The notes under the pieces are model-generated. The model saw nothing but the letters and a program-made list of their open reading frames with translations, had not been told where the DNA came from and did not search any database. The position numbers were made by a program, and so were the translations under genes. Of a stretch of DNA of 34,845 bases, positions 16,793 to 25,532 are shown piece after piece. The stretch lies in the NCBI GenBank assembly GCA_023435985.1, contig JAEZKY010000345.1, positions 1 to 34,845 of the forward strand, given 5' to 3'. The stretch's first letter is position 1. Each line of letters opens with the position of its first letter. Source of the stretch: Bacillota bacterium (GTDB lineage Bacteria; Bacillota; Clostridia; Clostridiales; Clostridiaceae).

Positions 16793-18418
16793 CTATTGAG
16801 TTGATAAACCTGTTGCAGATGGACTAAATTTAAAGTAATCAAAGTCTGCATAACCACTAGTATCAGATCCTGTTGTGTAATTAAATATAGCAAACCTATA
16901 TCCTATAAACCACAGTTTGTAGAAAAAGTCCATTTTAAGAGCCCCCCCTAACTGCTTCCAAGCGCTGGCATCATAGCTGTAATAAAATTTAGCAGTTTGC
17001 GCATTGCAGTCAGCATCAACTTTTAAATATATAACATCATTAGTAAGATTAACAGAAGTTTCTGAATCACCTACATTATATTGAACAATTTTTTTAGTTC
17101 CATTATCATTTCTTACTGCTATATATCCATATTTACTGTGAAATGCTGATAATCCAGCAATTTCTCCATTTTTAATATTTGTTGCATCCAGCTTAACCCA
17201 TCCTGAAGAGGTTGGTCCCTGTATCCTCTGTGCTAGAGTATTCCTTGCTTGAAGAAGATCAGAAGCAGTACTTGTCTTAAGTCTTAACCAGCCTGTACGT
17301 TCAGATGTAGTCCATTTAGAATTGTCTGGATTATGGTTCCATTGCCACTGGGAAGATATACTACTTGATGTAAAATCATCGCTTGTACCAGGTGATTTTA
17401 TTCCATTTCCTGTCGCGGGCTTGTTATAGGTTGCAGGTACTTTTCCGCTTCCATTAATACCTATCATAGGCCAGTCATTTACCCATGTAACAGGAGCAAG
17501 CTTTGGAATACGGCCTACTGCGCCTTTATCTTCAAACAAAACTGCCCAATTATAACTGCCATCATCAACTATGCAAACTTGATGATTTGCTCCATCATCC
17601 AAAATTACATTTTGTTCATAAGTACCTGTAAGACTTTTTGATCTCCATGCTTTTTCTATGCGTTGATATGGTGCGTTATCCTTTACAGGTGTTGAAAGTA
17701 TATAGTAATATCCATTTTTCTTAAAGACCCTGTTACCATCATGGCTACTACCTCCATCAAAGATTTTTTTGTTTACGCCACCAGATTTCACGGATTTACA
17801 ATCTGAATTTAATTCTGTTACAGTACATCCTCCATTAATAAGATATACTTTTCCATCTGTATCAAAGAAAAGATCTGCATCATGCGCATACCCTATGCCT
17901 TTGATTTCTGTAAAATCCCAGCCTCCAAATCCCATTGGCGCACTTTTGGTGCATACAAAGGTTTTACCAAGGTCAAGTGAAGAAAATGTAGCATAAAACT
18001 TACCATCATGATATTTTAAACTTGGTGCCCAACATCCATGACTGTATACGTTTTTATCATTTACTAAATTGTATGCATCCGCATGTGTCTGATCAATCCC
18101 ACTCATGCCTACATCAATGCGATCGTATGCATAGGAGCAAATTTCCCAATTTACAAGATCCTCTGATTTCAAGATAGGAAGTCCTGGCATATAACTAATG
18201 CTAGAACATGCCATATAGTATGTTGATCCTACCTTAATAACAGAATTATCTGGGTAATCTGCATACATGACTGGATTCTGATAAGTTCCATTACCAAGAT
18301 CTGAGGTATATGCCTTAGCTGGAAGTACTGGTAATAATATTCCCATACATGTTAACATTGATATAGAAACTAGTTTAGTAAAAGAAATTTTTATTTTACA
18401 TAGTTTATTCTTCAACAT
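16793..18418 (-). CDS. Secreted GH43 glycosidase (arabinofuranosidase/xylosidase) with C-terminal beta-sandwich
   Basis: Signal peptide to about residue 36 (PAKA-Y). A five-bladed GH43 propeller runs from about 45 to 330, with the general base expected at Asp57 (YPDNSVIKVG) and the second carboxylate at Asp180 (HDADLFFDTDGKVYL). A C-terminal concanavalin-like domain of the GH43 accessory type covers about 345-535. The segment where the general acid Glu normally sits (EG before a KxGYYY motif) reads SSHDGNRVFKKNGYYYI, so an Asp (227) is in its place. Family role: release of arabinose or xylose from xylan side chains. The start is ATG with GGGGGA upstream. It is first of a two-gene unit with the CE1 esterase. 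Confidence 0.88.
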   Translation of the reverse strand: MLKNKLCKIKISFTKLVSISMLTCMGILLPVLPAKAYTSDLGNGTYQNPVMYADYPDNSVIKVGSTYYMACSSISYMPGLPILKSEDLVNWEICSYAYDRIDVGMSGIDQTHADAYNLVNDKNVYSHGCWAPSLKYHDGKFYATFSSLDLGKTFVCTKSAPMGFGGWDFTEIKGIGYAHDADLFFDTDGKVYLINGGCTVTELNSDCKSVKSGGVNKKIFDGGSSHDGNRVFKKNGYYYILSTPVKDNAPYQRIEKAWRSKSLTGTYEQNVILDDGANHQVCIVDDGSYNWAVLFEDKGAVGRIPKLAPVTWVNDWPMIGINGSGKVPATYNKPATGNGIKSPGTSDDFTSSSISSQWQWNHNPDNSKWTTSERTGWLRLKTSTASDLLQARNTLAQRIQGPTSSGWVKLDATNIKNGEIAGLSAFHSKYGYIAVRNDNGTKKIVQYNVGDSETSVNLTNDVIYLKVDADCNAQTAKFYYSYDASAWKQLGGALKMDFFYKLWFIGYRFAIFNYTTGSDTSGYADFDYFKFSPSATGLSTQ

Positions 18419-18691
18419 AATAATCCCCCTATATCCTGCTTTTTTATTTGCTTAAGATTTCTAGCCTTCAATTTTAAGCACTCCAGTAAATCTTAGCTTT
18501 AGACTTCTTAAAATCTTCTCTGAAATCGTAAACATTTCTAAACTTTATATATCACCTCCTATTTCAATTCTCAACATTCCTAATAATTATTTACTGTTTG
18601 AATTTTTCTCAAGAGTTGGTCTTACTACTCTTATTTGATACATTTAATTATCAGTCCAAATCAGTTACATTATTATGTAAATAAAGTAACA
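18419..18691. other. Upstream region of the hemicellulase unit
   Basis: No coding sequence is visible. The stretch is A/T-rich and should carry the GH43 promoter. I could not fix a convincing -35/-10 pair or a catabolite-control box by eye. Confidence 0.3.
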
Positions 18692-18735
18692 AAAGGAATC
18701 ACTAAGAATTTTATAATAATCTTAGCATCCCCTTT
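18692..18735 (-). terminator. Probable terminator of the MATE gene
   Basis: Imperfect arms AAAGGAATCACTAAGA (18692-18707) and TCTTAGCATCCCCTT (18720-18734) form a hairpin. On the minus strand the arm is followed by TTTTGTTACTTT. It lies about 45 bases past the MATE stop codon. Confidence 0.5.
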
Positions 18736-18778
18736 AGTAATTGACAATATTTCTGTCACTAAATAATGTTTTTTAATC

Positions 18779-20137
18779 TTAAGTGCATACTATACTTTTT
18801 CTTCTAACCCTAAGCCATAGTATAATTCCTATCAGACATGATACTCCCTCTGTAGCTGTCATAGCCCAAATAACGCCATTAACAGCAAATATTAAGTTTC
18901 CTACAATCAAAATAGGAATAAATAAAACACCTCTTACAGCGGCCATAACATTTGATTGTACGCCAGCTCCTTGAGCTTGGAATATTCCAGTAAAAAATTC
19001 ACATAGGGCAGCAAACATAGTTGAGGAAAGTTGAGCTATGAGAGTTATTTCACCAATGGCAATAACCTCTGGGTCAATACTGAAAAGGCCAATAATCTGT
19101 AACCTGAATATACTTATAACTGCTCCTATAACTAATGTTAAACCCAAAATATACAATATGGTTTTTTTAACAATTTCCATGAGACGATTTTGATTATTAG
19201 CAGAGTAAGCAAATGCAATTAGTGGTACAACTCCCATTGCAAAGCCCATACCAATACAATCTACAATTTGAACAACTCTTTGTGCAACTCCAAATCCAGC
19301 CACAACATTGTCACCATAAATCATGGAATAATTATTGAAAAGCAGACCTATAATGACCATAAATCCACTAAGTAATAAAGCTGAAACTCCAACCTTAAAA
19401 ATTTCACCATAAATTTTTTTACTTGGTTTAAAGTACTTAATTGATAAACTCTGAACAGTACTCTTCTTTTGTAGATAATATATAAAATACAAAACGGAAA
19501 CTATATTACCACAAACAGAGGCTAACGCTGATCCCATAACATTCATATTAAGAACGAAAATGAAGAAAGGATTAAGTATTATATTAATTATAATACCACC
19601 TATAGTACCAGTCATAGAAACAGTTGATGCTCCCTCCGCACGTACAGCTGCTTCAAGCGCCATATTAACAATAATAACTGGAGCACCAATAACAAGTATC
19701 ATAATAAAATTTCTTGTATGTTGCAGAGTTTCACCACTTGCTCCTAAAATCGGCAAAATAGAAGATAAAAAAGGCAGACATATCATCATAAAAATAATAC
19801 CCATAAGCATTGATGACCAAAAGTTAATTGAACTAACTTTTTTGGTATCATCTGTATTGCCCTCACCTAAAAGTCTCGATATATATGTTCCTGAACCTAC
19901 CCCAAACATTTGCCCAAGTGCCATTAATACTGATGAAAATGGCAGTGCCAGCATCACTGCCGCCATCATTGCAGTATTATTAAGCTTACCTATAAAAAAA
20001 GCATCGATGATATTATAGACAACTGATGTGATACTACTTAGTATCATAGGAAAAGCCATGTGTATTATTGCTTTCGTAACAGGTGCCTTTTCCAGATAGT
20101 ATAGCGATTTTTGATCCATATTTTCTATGTTTTCCAT
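18779..20137 (-). CDS. MATE-family efflux transporter (452 aa)
   Basis: A multidrug and toxin extrusion transporter with the usual two bundles of six membrane helices (12 hydrophobic stretches over the full length). It has MATE features such as PMILSSITSVVYNIIDAFFIG near the N-terminus, LLGEGN after helix 2 and the related second half (GMGFAMGVVPLIAFAYSANN). It exchanges cations for drugs or metabolites across the membrane. I use the second ATG (20137): the frame opens six codons earlier, but that ATG overlaps AAAGGAG, which is well spaced for the second. Upstream are four 11-bp direct repeats similar to those before the adjacent two-component genes, suggesting control by that system. Confidence 0.92.
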   Translation of the reverse strand: MENIENMDQKSLYYLEKAPVTKAIIHMAFPMILSSITSVVYNIIDAFFIGKLNNTAMMAAVMLALPFSSVLMALGQMFGVGSGTYISRLLGEGNTDDTKKVSSINFWSSMLMGIIFMMICLPFLSSILPILGASGETLQHTRNFIMILVIGAPVIIVNMALEAAVRAEGASTVSMTGTIGGIIINIILNPFFIFVLNMNVMGSALASVCGNIVSVLYFIYYLQKKSTVQSLSIKYFKPSKKIYGEIFKVGVSALLLSGFMVIIGLLFNNYSMIYGDNVVAGFGVAQRVVQIVDCIGMGFAMGVVPLIAFAYSANNQNRLMEIVKKTILYILGLTLVIGAVISIFRLQIIGLFSIDPEVIAIGEITLIAQLSSTMFAALCEFFTGIFQAQGAGVQSNVMAAVRGVLFIPILIVGNLIFAVNGVIWAMTATEGVSCLIGIILWLRVRRKSIVCT

Positions 20138-20257
20138 ATAAAAAACTCCTTTCATGTCGTATAAATAATAAAATTAGTATTTAACAATAAGGCACAACCT
20201 TTTTCAATATTATTAATTCTAATTTCTGTTTGATTTCTACAAACATAGTATATAGTT

Positions 20258-20301
20258 TCTATTTAAACTAAACTTAAATGGAATTTAAACGCAATGTAAA
20301 C
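20258..20301 (-). promoter_or_regulatory. Array of 11-bp direct repeats upstream of the MATE gene
   Basis: Read on the minus strand, the units GTTTACATTGC, GTTTAAATTCC, ATTTAAGTTTA and GTTTAAATAGA follow each other at 11-bp period. This is the typical helical spacing for OmpR-type response regulators. The array lies about 120-165 bases before the ATG and just inside the terminator of the upstream kinase gene. A TATACT -10-like hexamer follows. The same unit recurs before the response-regulator gene at 22144-22175. Confidence 0.55.
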
Positions 20302-20303
20302 AA

Positions 20304-20343
20304 AAATAAAAACCACAGTCTATTAAATTAATTCAGACTGTGG
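20304..20343 (-). terminator. Rho-independent terminator of the response regulator/kinase operon
   Basis: A perfect 9-bp GC-containing stem, CCACAGTCT (20313-20321) with AGACTGTGG (20335-20343), is followed on the minus strand by TTTTTATTTT. It stands about 20 bases after the kinase stop. Confidence 0.85.
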
Positions 20344-20361
20344 CTATAAATATATTAATTT

Positions 20362-21432
20362 CTATTTATTTGATTGTACCTTAGGAAGGCAAACAGTAAA
20401 TTCCGTCCCCTTTCCAACTTCACTTATGAGAGATATTTTCCCACCATGTAAATCAATAATTTTTTTTACTATTGAAAGTCCAAGTCCGTTTCCACCTAGA
20501 GAACGGTCACGAGATTTATCTGCTTTATAAAACCGTTCGAAAATTCGCGGTTGATCTTGCGGTGAAATACCTATACCTGTATCGGAGATTTTACATACAA
20601 TTGAATTTTCATCGCTTGATAAGTTAACGCCTATATTTCCGTTTTCTGGCGTAAACTTAATAGCATTATTAAGCAAATTTATAAATACCTGGCTTAATAA
20701 AGCTTCATCTCCACATATTATGTTTTCCTCAAGAGAAACATCAAGTGTTATATTTTTTATCGACCACTGCGGTTCTAGCATGAGTAAAATACTTTCAATC
20801 TGCTTATTTATTTGATATTTCTTTAAGTTTAAATTATTATCTTCCGATTCCAAATTAGATAATCTTAATAGATTTTCGCTTAATTTGGATAATCTTCTAC
20901 TTTCAGTTTCTATTATATTGGCATAATGTGATATTTGGCTTTCACTTAAATTTCCTTTTTTTAAAAGCGCAGCAAATCCTGAGATAGATGTTAACGGTGA
21001 TTGTATTTCATGTGATACATCTGATATAAAATCTTGACGCAGTTTTTCCAAGGAACCCAGCTCTTTAGCCATCTTGTTGAAATTATCTGCTACTTCATTA
21101 AAAGGGTCAAGCTCGTTTGTTTTAACAAGGACATTAAAATCACCAGAAGCTATCTTGTTCATAGCTTCAATAGCTCCACTTAATATTTGAAAACGTGAAA
21201 GATCAAATTTCCTATTCTTATTAGTAAATCGCCGCTGTAAATAGAAATATATTTTCAAGCTTACAAAATATATCACAACTGAAAGAAAACTTTGAACAAT
21301 AAAGATTAGATATAAAGGCATGCTTTCTAATTGCCCTGAAATAAATATGAAAATATAATATCCACTAGTAATACCAAGTAATGTTGTAAAAAAAATTAGT
21401 ATCATTGAAATCAAAGGTTCGTTTCCTCTCAC
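20362..21432 (-). CDS. Sensor histidine kinase (356 aa)
   Basis: Two membrane helices (about 8-31 and 41-66) with almost no extracellular loop, then a HAMP-like linker (to about 130), HisKA with phospho-acceptor His141 (DVSHEIQSPLTS) and an HATPase_c domain with N box (FINLLNNAIKF), G1 DTGIGIS and G2 GGNGLGLSIVKK. The tiny sensor loop makes it an intramembrane-sensing type like those paired with transporters. It starts at GTG, overlapping the response-regulator stop by 4 bp, with GGAGGAA five bases upstream, so translation is coupled. With the response regulator it forms a two-gene operon ending in a strong terminator. The signal is unknown, but envelope stress or an antimicrobial fits the neighbouring MATE pump. 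Confidence 0.93.
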   Translation of the reverse strand: MRGNEPLISMILIFFTTLLGITSGYYIFIFISGQLESMPLYLIFIVQSFLSVVIYFVSLKIYFYLQRRFTNKNRKFDLSRFQILSGAIEAMNKIASGDFNVLVKTNELDPFNEVADNFNKMAKELGSLEKLRQDFISDVSHEIQSPLTSISGFAALLKKGNLSESQISHYANIIETESRRLSKLSENLLRLSNLESEDNNLNLKKYQINKQIESILLMLEPQWSIKNITLDVSLEENIICGDEALLSQVFINLLNNAIKFTPENGNIGVNLSSDENSIVCKISDTGIGISPQDQPRIFERFYKADKSRDRSLGGNGLGLSIVKKIIDLHGGKISLISEVGKGTEFTVCLPKVQSNK

Positions 21433-22106
21433 TTCACTTCCTCCAATCTGTAACCAAGTCCACGAATTGTAGTAATTTTAAACTTGTAAACCTCAAATGG
21501 AAATCTTTCTCTAAGACGATTTATATGAACGTCAAGGGTTCGTTCGTTTCCTTCAAAATCAAGACCCCAAACCTCTTCAATCAGCCTATCACGAGAAAGA
21601 GTTTTACCAGAATAACTTCCAAGCATAAATAAAAGTTCAAATTCCTTCATGGGTATATCGCATTGTTCATTGTTACTAATAACTCTGTAACTACTTTTAT
21701 CCATGACTAAATTACCAATAGTAATAACCTGTGAAGCCGCTACTTTATAACGCCTCAAAAGTGCCTTTATTCGAACAAGCAGCTCATCAACCTCAAAGGG
21801 TTTTGTCAAATAATCATCTGCACCAAGTTCAAAGCCCTTTACCTTTTGGGAAAGTTCACTTTTGGCAGTCAGCATCAAAATTGGCATATCCTCATAATAT
21901 CTGCGTACTTGTTTACAAAATTCGTAGCCATCCATTTGAGGCATCATAATATCAAGAACACAAAGATCAATTTTTTCCTCTCCAAGCTTTTCTAAGGCAT
22001 CCTTCCCATTTACAGCTTCTGACACAGAAAATCCTTCATTTTTGAGTACTGTGCAAATAAGCTCTCTAATATAACCGTCATCATCTATAACTAAAATTTT
22101 ATTCAA
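21429..22106 (-). CDS. OmpR-family response regulator
   Basis: Receiver domain (acidic pocket DDD near the start, phospho-Asp in VLDIMMP at about residue 52, switch Thr in LTAKSE, Lys in TKPFEVDE) and C-terminal winged helix (MKEFELLFML to RGLGYRLEEV). I take the TTG at 22106 as start. The frame opens three codons earlier at a GTG, but GAGGAAG abuts that codon and is correctly spaced for the TTG. First gene of the operon with the kinase. An array of 11-bp direct repeats lies 38-70 bases upstream and is shared with the MATE gene, so auto-regulation and control of the pump are likely. Confidence 0.93.
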   Translation of the reverse strand: MNKILVIDDDGYIRELICTVLKNEGFSVSEAVNGKDALEKLGEEKIDLCVLDIMMPQMDGYEFCKQVRRYYEDMPILMLTAKSELSQKVKGFELGADDYLTKPFEVDELLVRIKALLRRYKVAASQVITIGNLVMDKSSYRVISNNEQCDIPMKEFELLFMLGSYSGKTLSRDRLIEEVWGLDFEGNERTLDVHINRLRERFPFEVYKFKITTIRGLGYRLEEVK

Positions 22107-22143
22107 ATCTATCACCTTCCTCTTGTAAATATATACTATGAAT

Positions 22144-22175
22144 GTAAATGCAATATAAACCGAATTAAAGTTCTA
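22144..22175 (-). promoter_or_regulatory. Array of 11-bp direct repeats upstream of the response regulator
   Basis: On the minus strand CTTTAATTCG, GTTTATATTGC and ATTTACATTCA follow in tandem, matching the [AG]TTTA-ATT-C unit seen before the MATE gene (20258-20301). The array ends about 38 bases before the TTG start. This placement suits positive auto-regulation by the OmpR-type product. Confidence 0.5.
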
Positions 22176-22250
22176 GCTTTTATTGGGTATAGGCAAAACA
22201 TGGCACTTAAAATCCACTAATATATTATGTACAATTACAAACAACATAAT

Positions 22251-23069
22251 TTATGTTAACATAAGCTGCTTTAATTTGTCTTTTGTATCATCATCTATAG
22301 GCATTTGAATTGTGATACTTGCCCCCTCTATTTCTGTAGATCTAAATGAAATATAACTTAGATATAAATCTCCTACTAAAGGATGATGTAAAAGTTTTTG
22401 ACCCTCTGGTGTTCCCATGATACCTCGATTATTCCACCATTTATTAAATAGAGGATTTTTTTCATTTAATTCATTTATAATTGCATTTATTGTGTTATCA
22501 TTCTCATAATAGCCGTAATTTGCTCTCAATTGTTCAACACGTAATTTAGAATGACCTTCCCAATTATCTAATAGTTCCTTTAGATAATCAACATTAAAAG
22601 CTCTCCAAACTGAGTTTCTTTCTTTTTCATTCATTTCTTCATAATTACCATAAACTTTTAGCGCTGCCGTATTCCATCCAATCATTGTTAATTTACTATC
22701 TGTAACATAAGCTATGCTAGGATTTTGATTATCCAAGAATTTTTGTAATGTATTAGAAATAGTAACGGTAGTAAAGTCTTCTATAGGCAATTTTTTATCT
22801 GACAAATTAAATAAATATCTTTTTTCTTCATTATTTAATTGCAAAACTCTGCTCAAAGAAAGCAACACATCTATTGATGGATTAACATTTTGTCCTTGTT
22901 CAATGCGAACATACCAGTCAATGCTCACTCCCGCTAAATCTGCAACTTCTTCTCTCTTTAGCCCTTTCACTCTTCTTTTTTTATCGAAATTAAGTCCAAA
23001 TTGTTCTGGTCTTAATGTTGACCTTTTCTTTTTTAAAAATAATCCAAGTTCTTTGTTTTTAGATATCAT
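22251..23069 (-). CDS. MmyB-type helix-turn-helix transcriptional regulator (272 aa)
   Basis: Same architecture as the regulator at 11773 but clearly diverged: XRE helix-turn-helix with the GLKREEVADLAGVS and WYVRIEQGQNVNPS signatures in the first 80 residues, then the MmyB-like ligand-binding domain. I choose the second in-frame ATG (23069). The first, five codons upstream, overlaps the GGGAG ribosome site that serves the second. The gene is divergent from an MFS exporter, with a ferredoxin-nitroreductase gene next to it. The shared promoter region holds two related palindromes, and a third stands before the nitroreductase, so this protein probably represses all three. Confidence 0.9.
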   Translation of the reverse strand: MISKNKELGLFLKKKRSTLRPEQFGLNFDKKRRVKGLKREEVADLAGVSIDWYVRIEQGQNVNPSIDVLLSLSRVLQLNNEEKRYLFNLSDKKLPIEDFTTVTISNTLQKFLDNQNPSIAYVTDSKLTMIGWNTAALKVYGNYEEMNEKERNSVWRAFNVDYLKELLDNWEGHSKLRVEQLRANYGYYENDNTINAIINELNEKNPLFNKWWNNRGIMGTPEGQKLLHHPLVGDLYLSYISFRSTEIEGASITIQMPIDDDTKDKLKQLMLT

Positions 23070-23093
23070 TATTATCTCTCCCATTTATATTTA

Positions 23094-23105
23094 ATCATTA
23101 ATGAT
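23094..23105. promoter_or_regulatory. Candidate operator 1 of the second MmyB regulator
   Basis: ATCATTAATGAT is a perfect 12-bp palindrome inside TTAATCATTAATGATAA, about 25 bases before the regulator's ATG. It shares half-sites with the palindromes at 23158 and 24570. Confidence 0.42.
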
Positions 23106-23157
23106 AATACGAATAATTTTATCACTTACTTCTTATCTGCTAAACATAGTATTATTA

Positions 23158-23167
23158 ATCATATGAT
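23158..23167. promoter_or_regulatory. Candidate operator 2 of the second MmyB regulator
   Basis: ATCATATGAT is a 10-bp palindrome in the context TTAATCATATGATAAC, between the divergent regulator and MFS genes. The right half ATGATAA is the same as in operator 1. Confidence 0.42.
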
Positions 23168-23240
23168 AACTTAGGTTCTATTTAAAATAATACTTTCATT
23201 ATACACTATCTTCATAAGCTATAGAGAGGAAGATGTGAAA

Positions 23241-24476
23241 ATGGATAAAGCTTTAAAAAGCAAAAATTTTTCAAACAAATTATTATTAATTTTATCAATT
23301 ATTTGTGCAATTATAATAGCTAATTTGTACTACGATCAAGTTTTATTAACCAATATTTCCACTGATTTTTTTATACCTGCTTCATCATCTGGTAAGCTTG
23401 TAACAGCTATACAGATAGGATATACAATGGGATTGTTGTTTATTGTCCCACTAGGAGACAGGTATAGTAGAAAACTATTAATAATTTTAAGTATTATTTG
23501 TTCAGCTATATTATTATATTTAATGACTTTAGTCTCTACCTTTAATTTAATAGTAGTTGTAGGCTTTTTTATGGGGATTTCAAGTGTTTCAGCGCAGCTT
23601 ATAATCCCATTTGTTTCGTCAAATATCTCGTCAGAAAAACGAGGTATAATAGTTGGTCACTTATTAACTGGAGTATTTCTTGGAGTTTTACTCGGAAGAG
23701 TACTAGGTGGAGTTCTAGGCCAATTAATTGGCTGGAGAGGAGTACATGAATTTGCGGCAATAGTTTTATTAATTTTTGCAATATATTTATTTTACTCTCT
23801 TCCAAAGGATAATATAGAAAAGGAAACTTCCTATAAGAATATCATATTATCTTTACCTCCATTATTAAAAAAAGAAAAAGTATTAAGAGAAACAATAGTT
23901 TTTGGTGCTGCTGCATTTTGTGCCTTTAATATTTTCTGGGTTTCATTGTCCTTTATTTTAGAAGGTTCTCCTTATAATTATGGAAGTGCAATAGTTGGAC
24001 TCTTTGGCTTTTTAGGTATAGCAGGTGCGTTAGCCGCTGGATTTTCAGGAAAACTTACAAATAGCAAAAAAGTAAGCTTATGGAACCTTTTTGCTTTAGC
24101 TATAATGTTTGTCTCTTTTTTAATCTTAGGCATAGGCTGGTCTAAACTTATAATTATAATTCTTGTAACATTTACTTTAGATGTTGGTTCAAGAATGAAT
24201 ATGTCTTTAAATCAAGGAAGGATTTATAAGCTTAGTCTCCAAAATCATAGTAGATTGAATTCCCTTTATATGGTTGGATATTACTTAGGTGGATCCATTG
24301 GCTCATGGATAAGTACTTCTGTATATCACTCATTTGGTGTTATTGGAATTACAATTGCAAGCTGCAGTGTCCTTTTAATAGCAGGTGCTTATTACTTAAT
24401 AACTAATTGTCTTTTAAATAGAGAAACTAAATCTTCAAGTGTATTTACCTCTAAAAATCAACCAACTCATCAGTAA
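23241..24476 (+). CDS. MFS drug/metabolite exporter (411 aa)
   Basis: Major facilitator transporter with 12 predicted membrane helices. Motif A-like GDRYSRK lies between helices 2 and 3 and MGISSVSAQLIIPF around helix 4, and GVLGQLIGWRGVHEF is typical of the bacterial drug:H+ antiporter group related to YnfM/AraJ-type carriers. The frame opens at a GTG (23235), but AGAGGAAG is placed better for the ATG at 23241. It is divergent from an MmyB-type regulator, and 190 bp before a ferredoxin-nitroreductase gene in the same direction. Export of a toxic redox-active compound is a plausible joint role. Substrate is unknown. Confidence 0.88.
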   Translation: MDKALKSKNFSNKLLLILSIICAIIIANLYYDQVLLTNISTDFFIPASSSGKLVTAIQIGYTMGLLFIVPLGDRYSRKLLIILSIICSAILLYLMTLVSTFNLIVVVGFFMGISSVSAQLIIPFVSSNISSEKRGIIVGHLLTGVFLGVLLGRVLGGVLGQLIGWRGVHEFAAIVLLIFAIYLFYSLPKDNIEKETSYKNIILSLPPLLKKEKVLRETIVFGAAAFCAFNIFWVSLSFILEGSPYNYGSAIVGLFGFLGIAGALAAGFSGKLTNSKKVSLWNLFALAIMFVSFLILGIGWSKLIIIILVTFTLDVGSRMNMSLNQGRIYKLSLQNHSRLNSLYMVGYYLGGSIGSWISTSVYHSFGVIGITIASCSVLLIAGAYYLITNCLLNRETKSSSVFTSKNQPTHQ

Positions 24477-24569
24477 TTTGTGAAATACTTTAAGATATAA
24501 TCAAAAAAATAACAAGCTCATATTCCTAAAAAATCATTTAATAGTAATATTGCCATGACTATTTATCCT

Positions 24570-24584
24570 ATGATAATTTATCAT
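24570..24584. promoter_or_regulatory. Candidate operator upstream of the ferredoxin-nitroreductase gene
   Basis: ATGATAA-T-TTATCAT is a 7+7 inverted repeat about 80 bases before the start codon. Its half-site ATGATAA also occurs in the two palindromes of the MmyB/MFS promoter region, though arranged outward rather than inward. Confidence 0.4.
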
Positions 24585-24663
24585 CTATTTAAGAGAATTC
24601 TTTAATTGTATAATGGATTAAAAAGAATTTACTTTCATTAATAAAGTAAAGGAGAAGATAAAA

Positions 24664-25458
24664 ATGAATTTAATAACTGTAAATCAAGATAAATGTATTA
24701 AATGTGGTCTATGCGTGAATGAGTGCCCAGAACATGTATTAGAACTTAGTGAAAATGGACCTAAAGAAATTTGCGGTGAAGAGTGTATTTCCTGTGGTCA
24801 TTGTGTAGCGATATGCCCAAGGGAAGCAATTGATAATATAAAAACACCATTAGCCAATCAAACCAGCTCAAAAAAATTTCCAAAACTAAGCCCTGAGGAG
24901 GCTGAAAACTTCCTCCGTTCAAGGCGTTCAATCCGCTCATATAAAGAAACTCCTGTCCCAAGAGAAAAATTAATAGATCTTGTTAATATTGCACATTTTG
25001 CTCCTAGTGGACATAATCTTCAAGGAATATCTTATACTATCATAAATGATAGAAAGATACTTGATAAAGCTGTTAAAATTGTTATTGAAGAATTTGAAAA
25101 GGTTAATGTATCAAGTGAATTTACAAAACCATACCGTGAAAAAGGAATTGATACAATTTTGCGTGGAGCATCTAGCCTTGTCCTAGCAACTGCTGATTCA
25201 AACTTTCCACGAGGAAGAGAAAATTCAATTCTTTCATTAACATATTTAGAGTTATATGCACCAACACTAGGCTTAGGCTCATGTTGGGCTGGGATGTTTG
25301 AAAGAATTGCTATGAAAGATAATTCTCCATTACTTAAATTATTTAACATCCCTGAAAATAAGAAAATCACTGGTGCTATTATGGTAGGATATCCCAAATA
25401 TACTTATCCAAGATTAGTTGATAAAAATCCATTAGAGGTTACTTTTATAAATCAGTAA
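24664..25458 (+). CDS. Ferredoxin-nitroreductase fusion protein (264 aa)
   Basis: The N-terminal 55 residues carry two [4Fe-4S] ferredoxin motifs (Cys 11, 14, 17, 21 and Cys 41, 44, 47, 51). Residues about 86-264 form an FMN nitroreductase domain with SRRSIRSYKETPVPRE, FAPSGHNLQG, LGLGSCWAGMFE and a GYPKY C-terminal strand. Fusions of this kind are frequent in anaerobes and let ferredoxin-level electrons reach a flavin that reduces nitro groups or other acceptors. The ATG has AAAGGAG upstream. It stands alone after the MFS gene, with a palindrome like those of the MmyB regulator before it. No clear plus-strand terminator follows. Confidence 0.92.
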   Translation: MNLITVNQDKCIKCGLCVNECPEHVLELSENGPKEICGEECISCGHCVAICPREAIDNIKTPLANQTSSKKFPKLSPEEAENFLRSRRSIRSYKETPVPREKLIDLVNIAHFAPSGHNLQGISYTIINDRKILDKAVKIVIEEFEKVNVSSEFTKPYREKGIDTILRGASSLVLATADSNFPRGRENSILSLTYLELYAPTLGLGSCWAGMFERIAMKDNSPLLKLFNIPENKKITGAIMVGYPKYTYPRLVDKNPLEVTFINQ

Positions 25459-25532
25459 TACCATACTATAAAATTAAAACAAATATTATTATCTAATTAA
25501 AATTCATTATAAACAAAGCTACTTGTAACAAT

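Noticed and set aside
19560..20018. 152-codon plus-strand frame inside the MATE gene
   Set aside because: Lies wholly within a clear transporter gene on the other strand; composition is that of an antisense shadow.
25032..25397. 121-codon minus-strand frame inside the ferredoxin-nitroreductase gene
   Set aside because: Antisense shadow of a well-supported gene, with no ribosome site.
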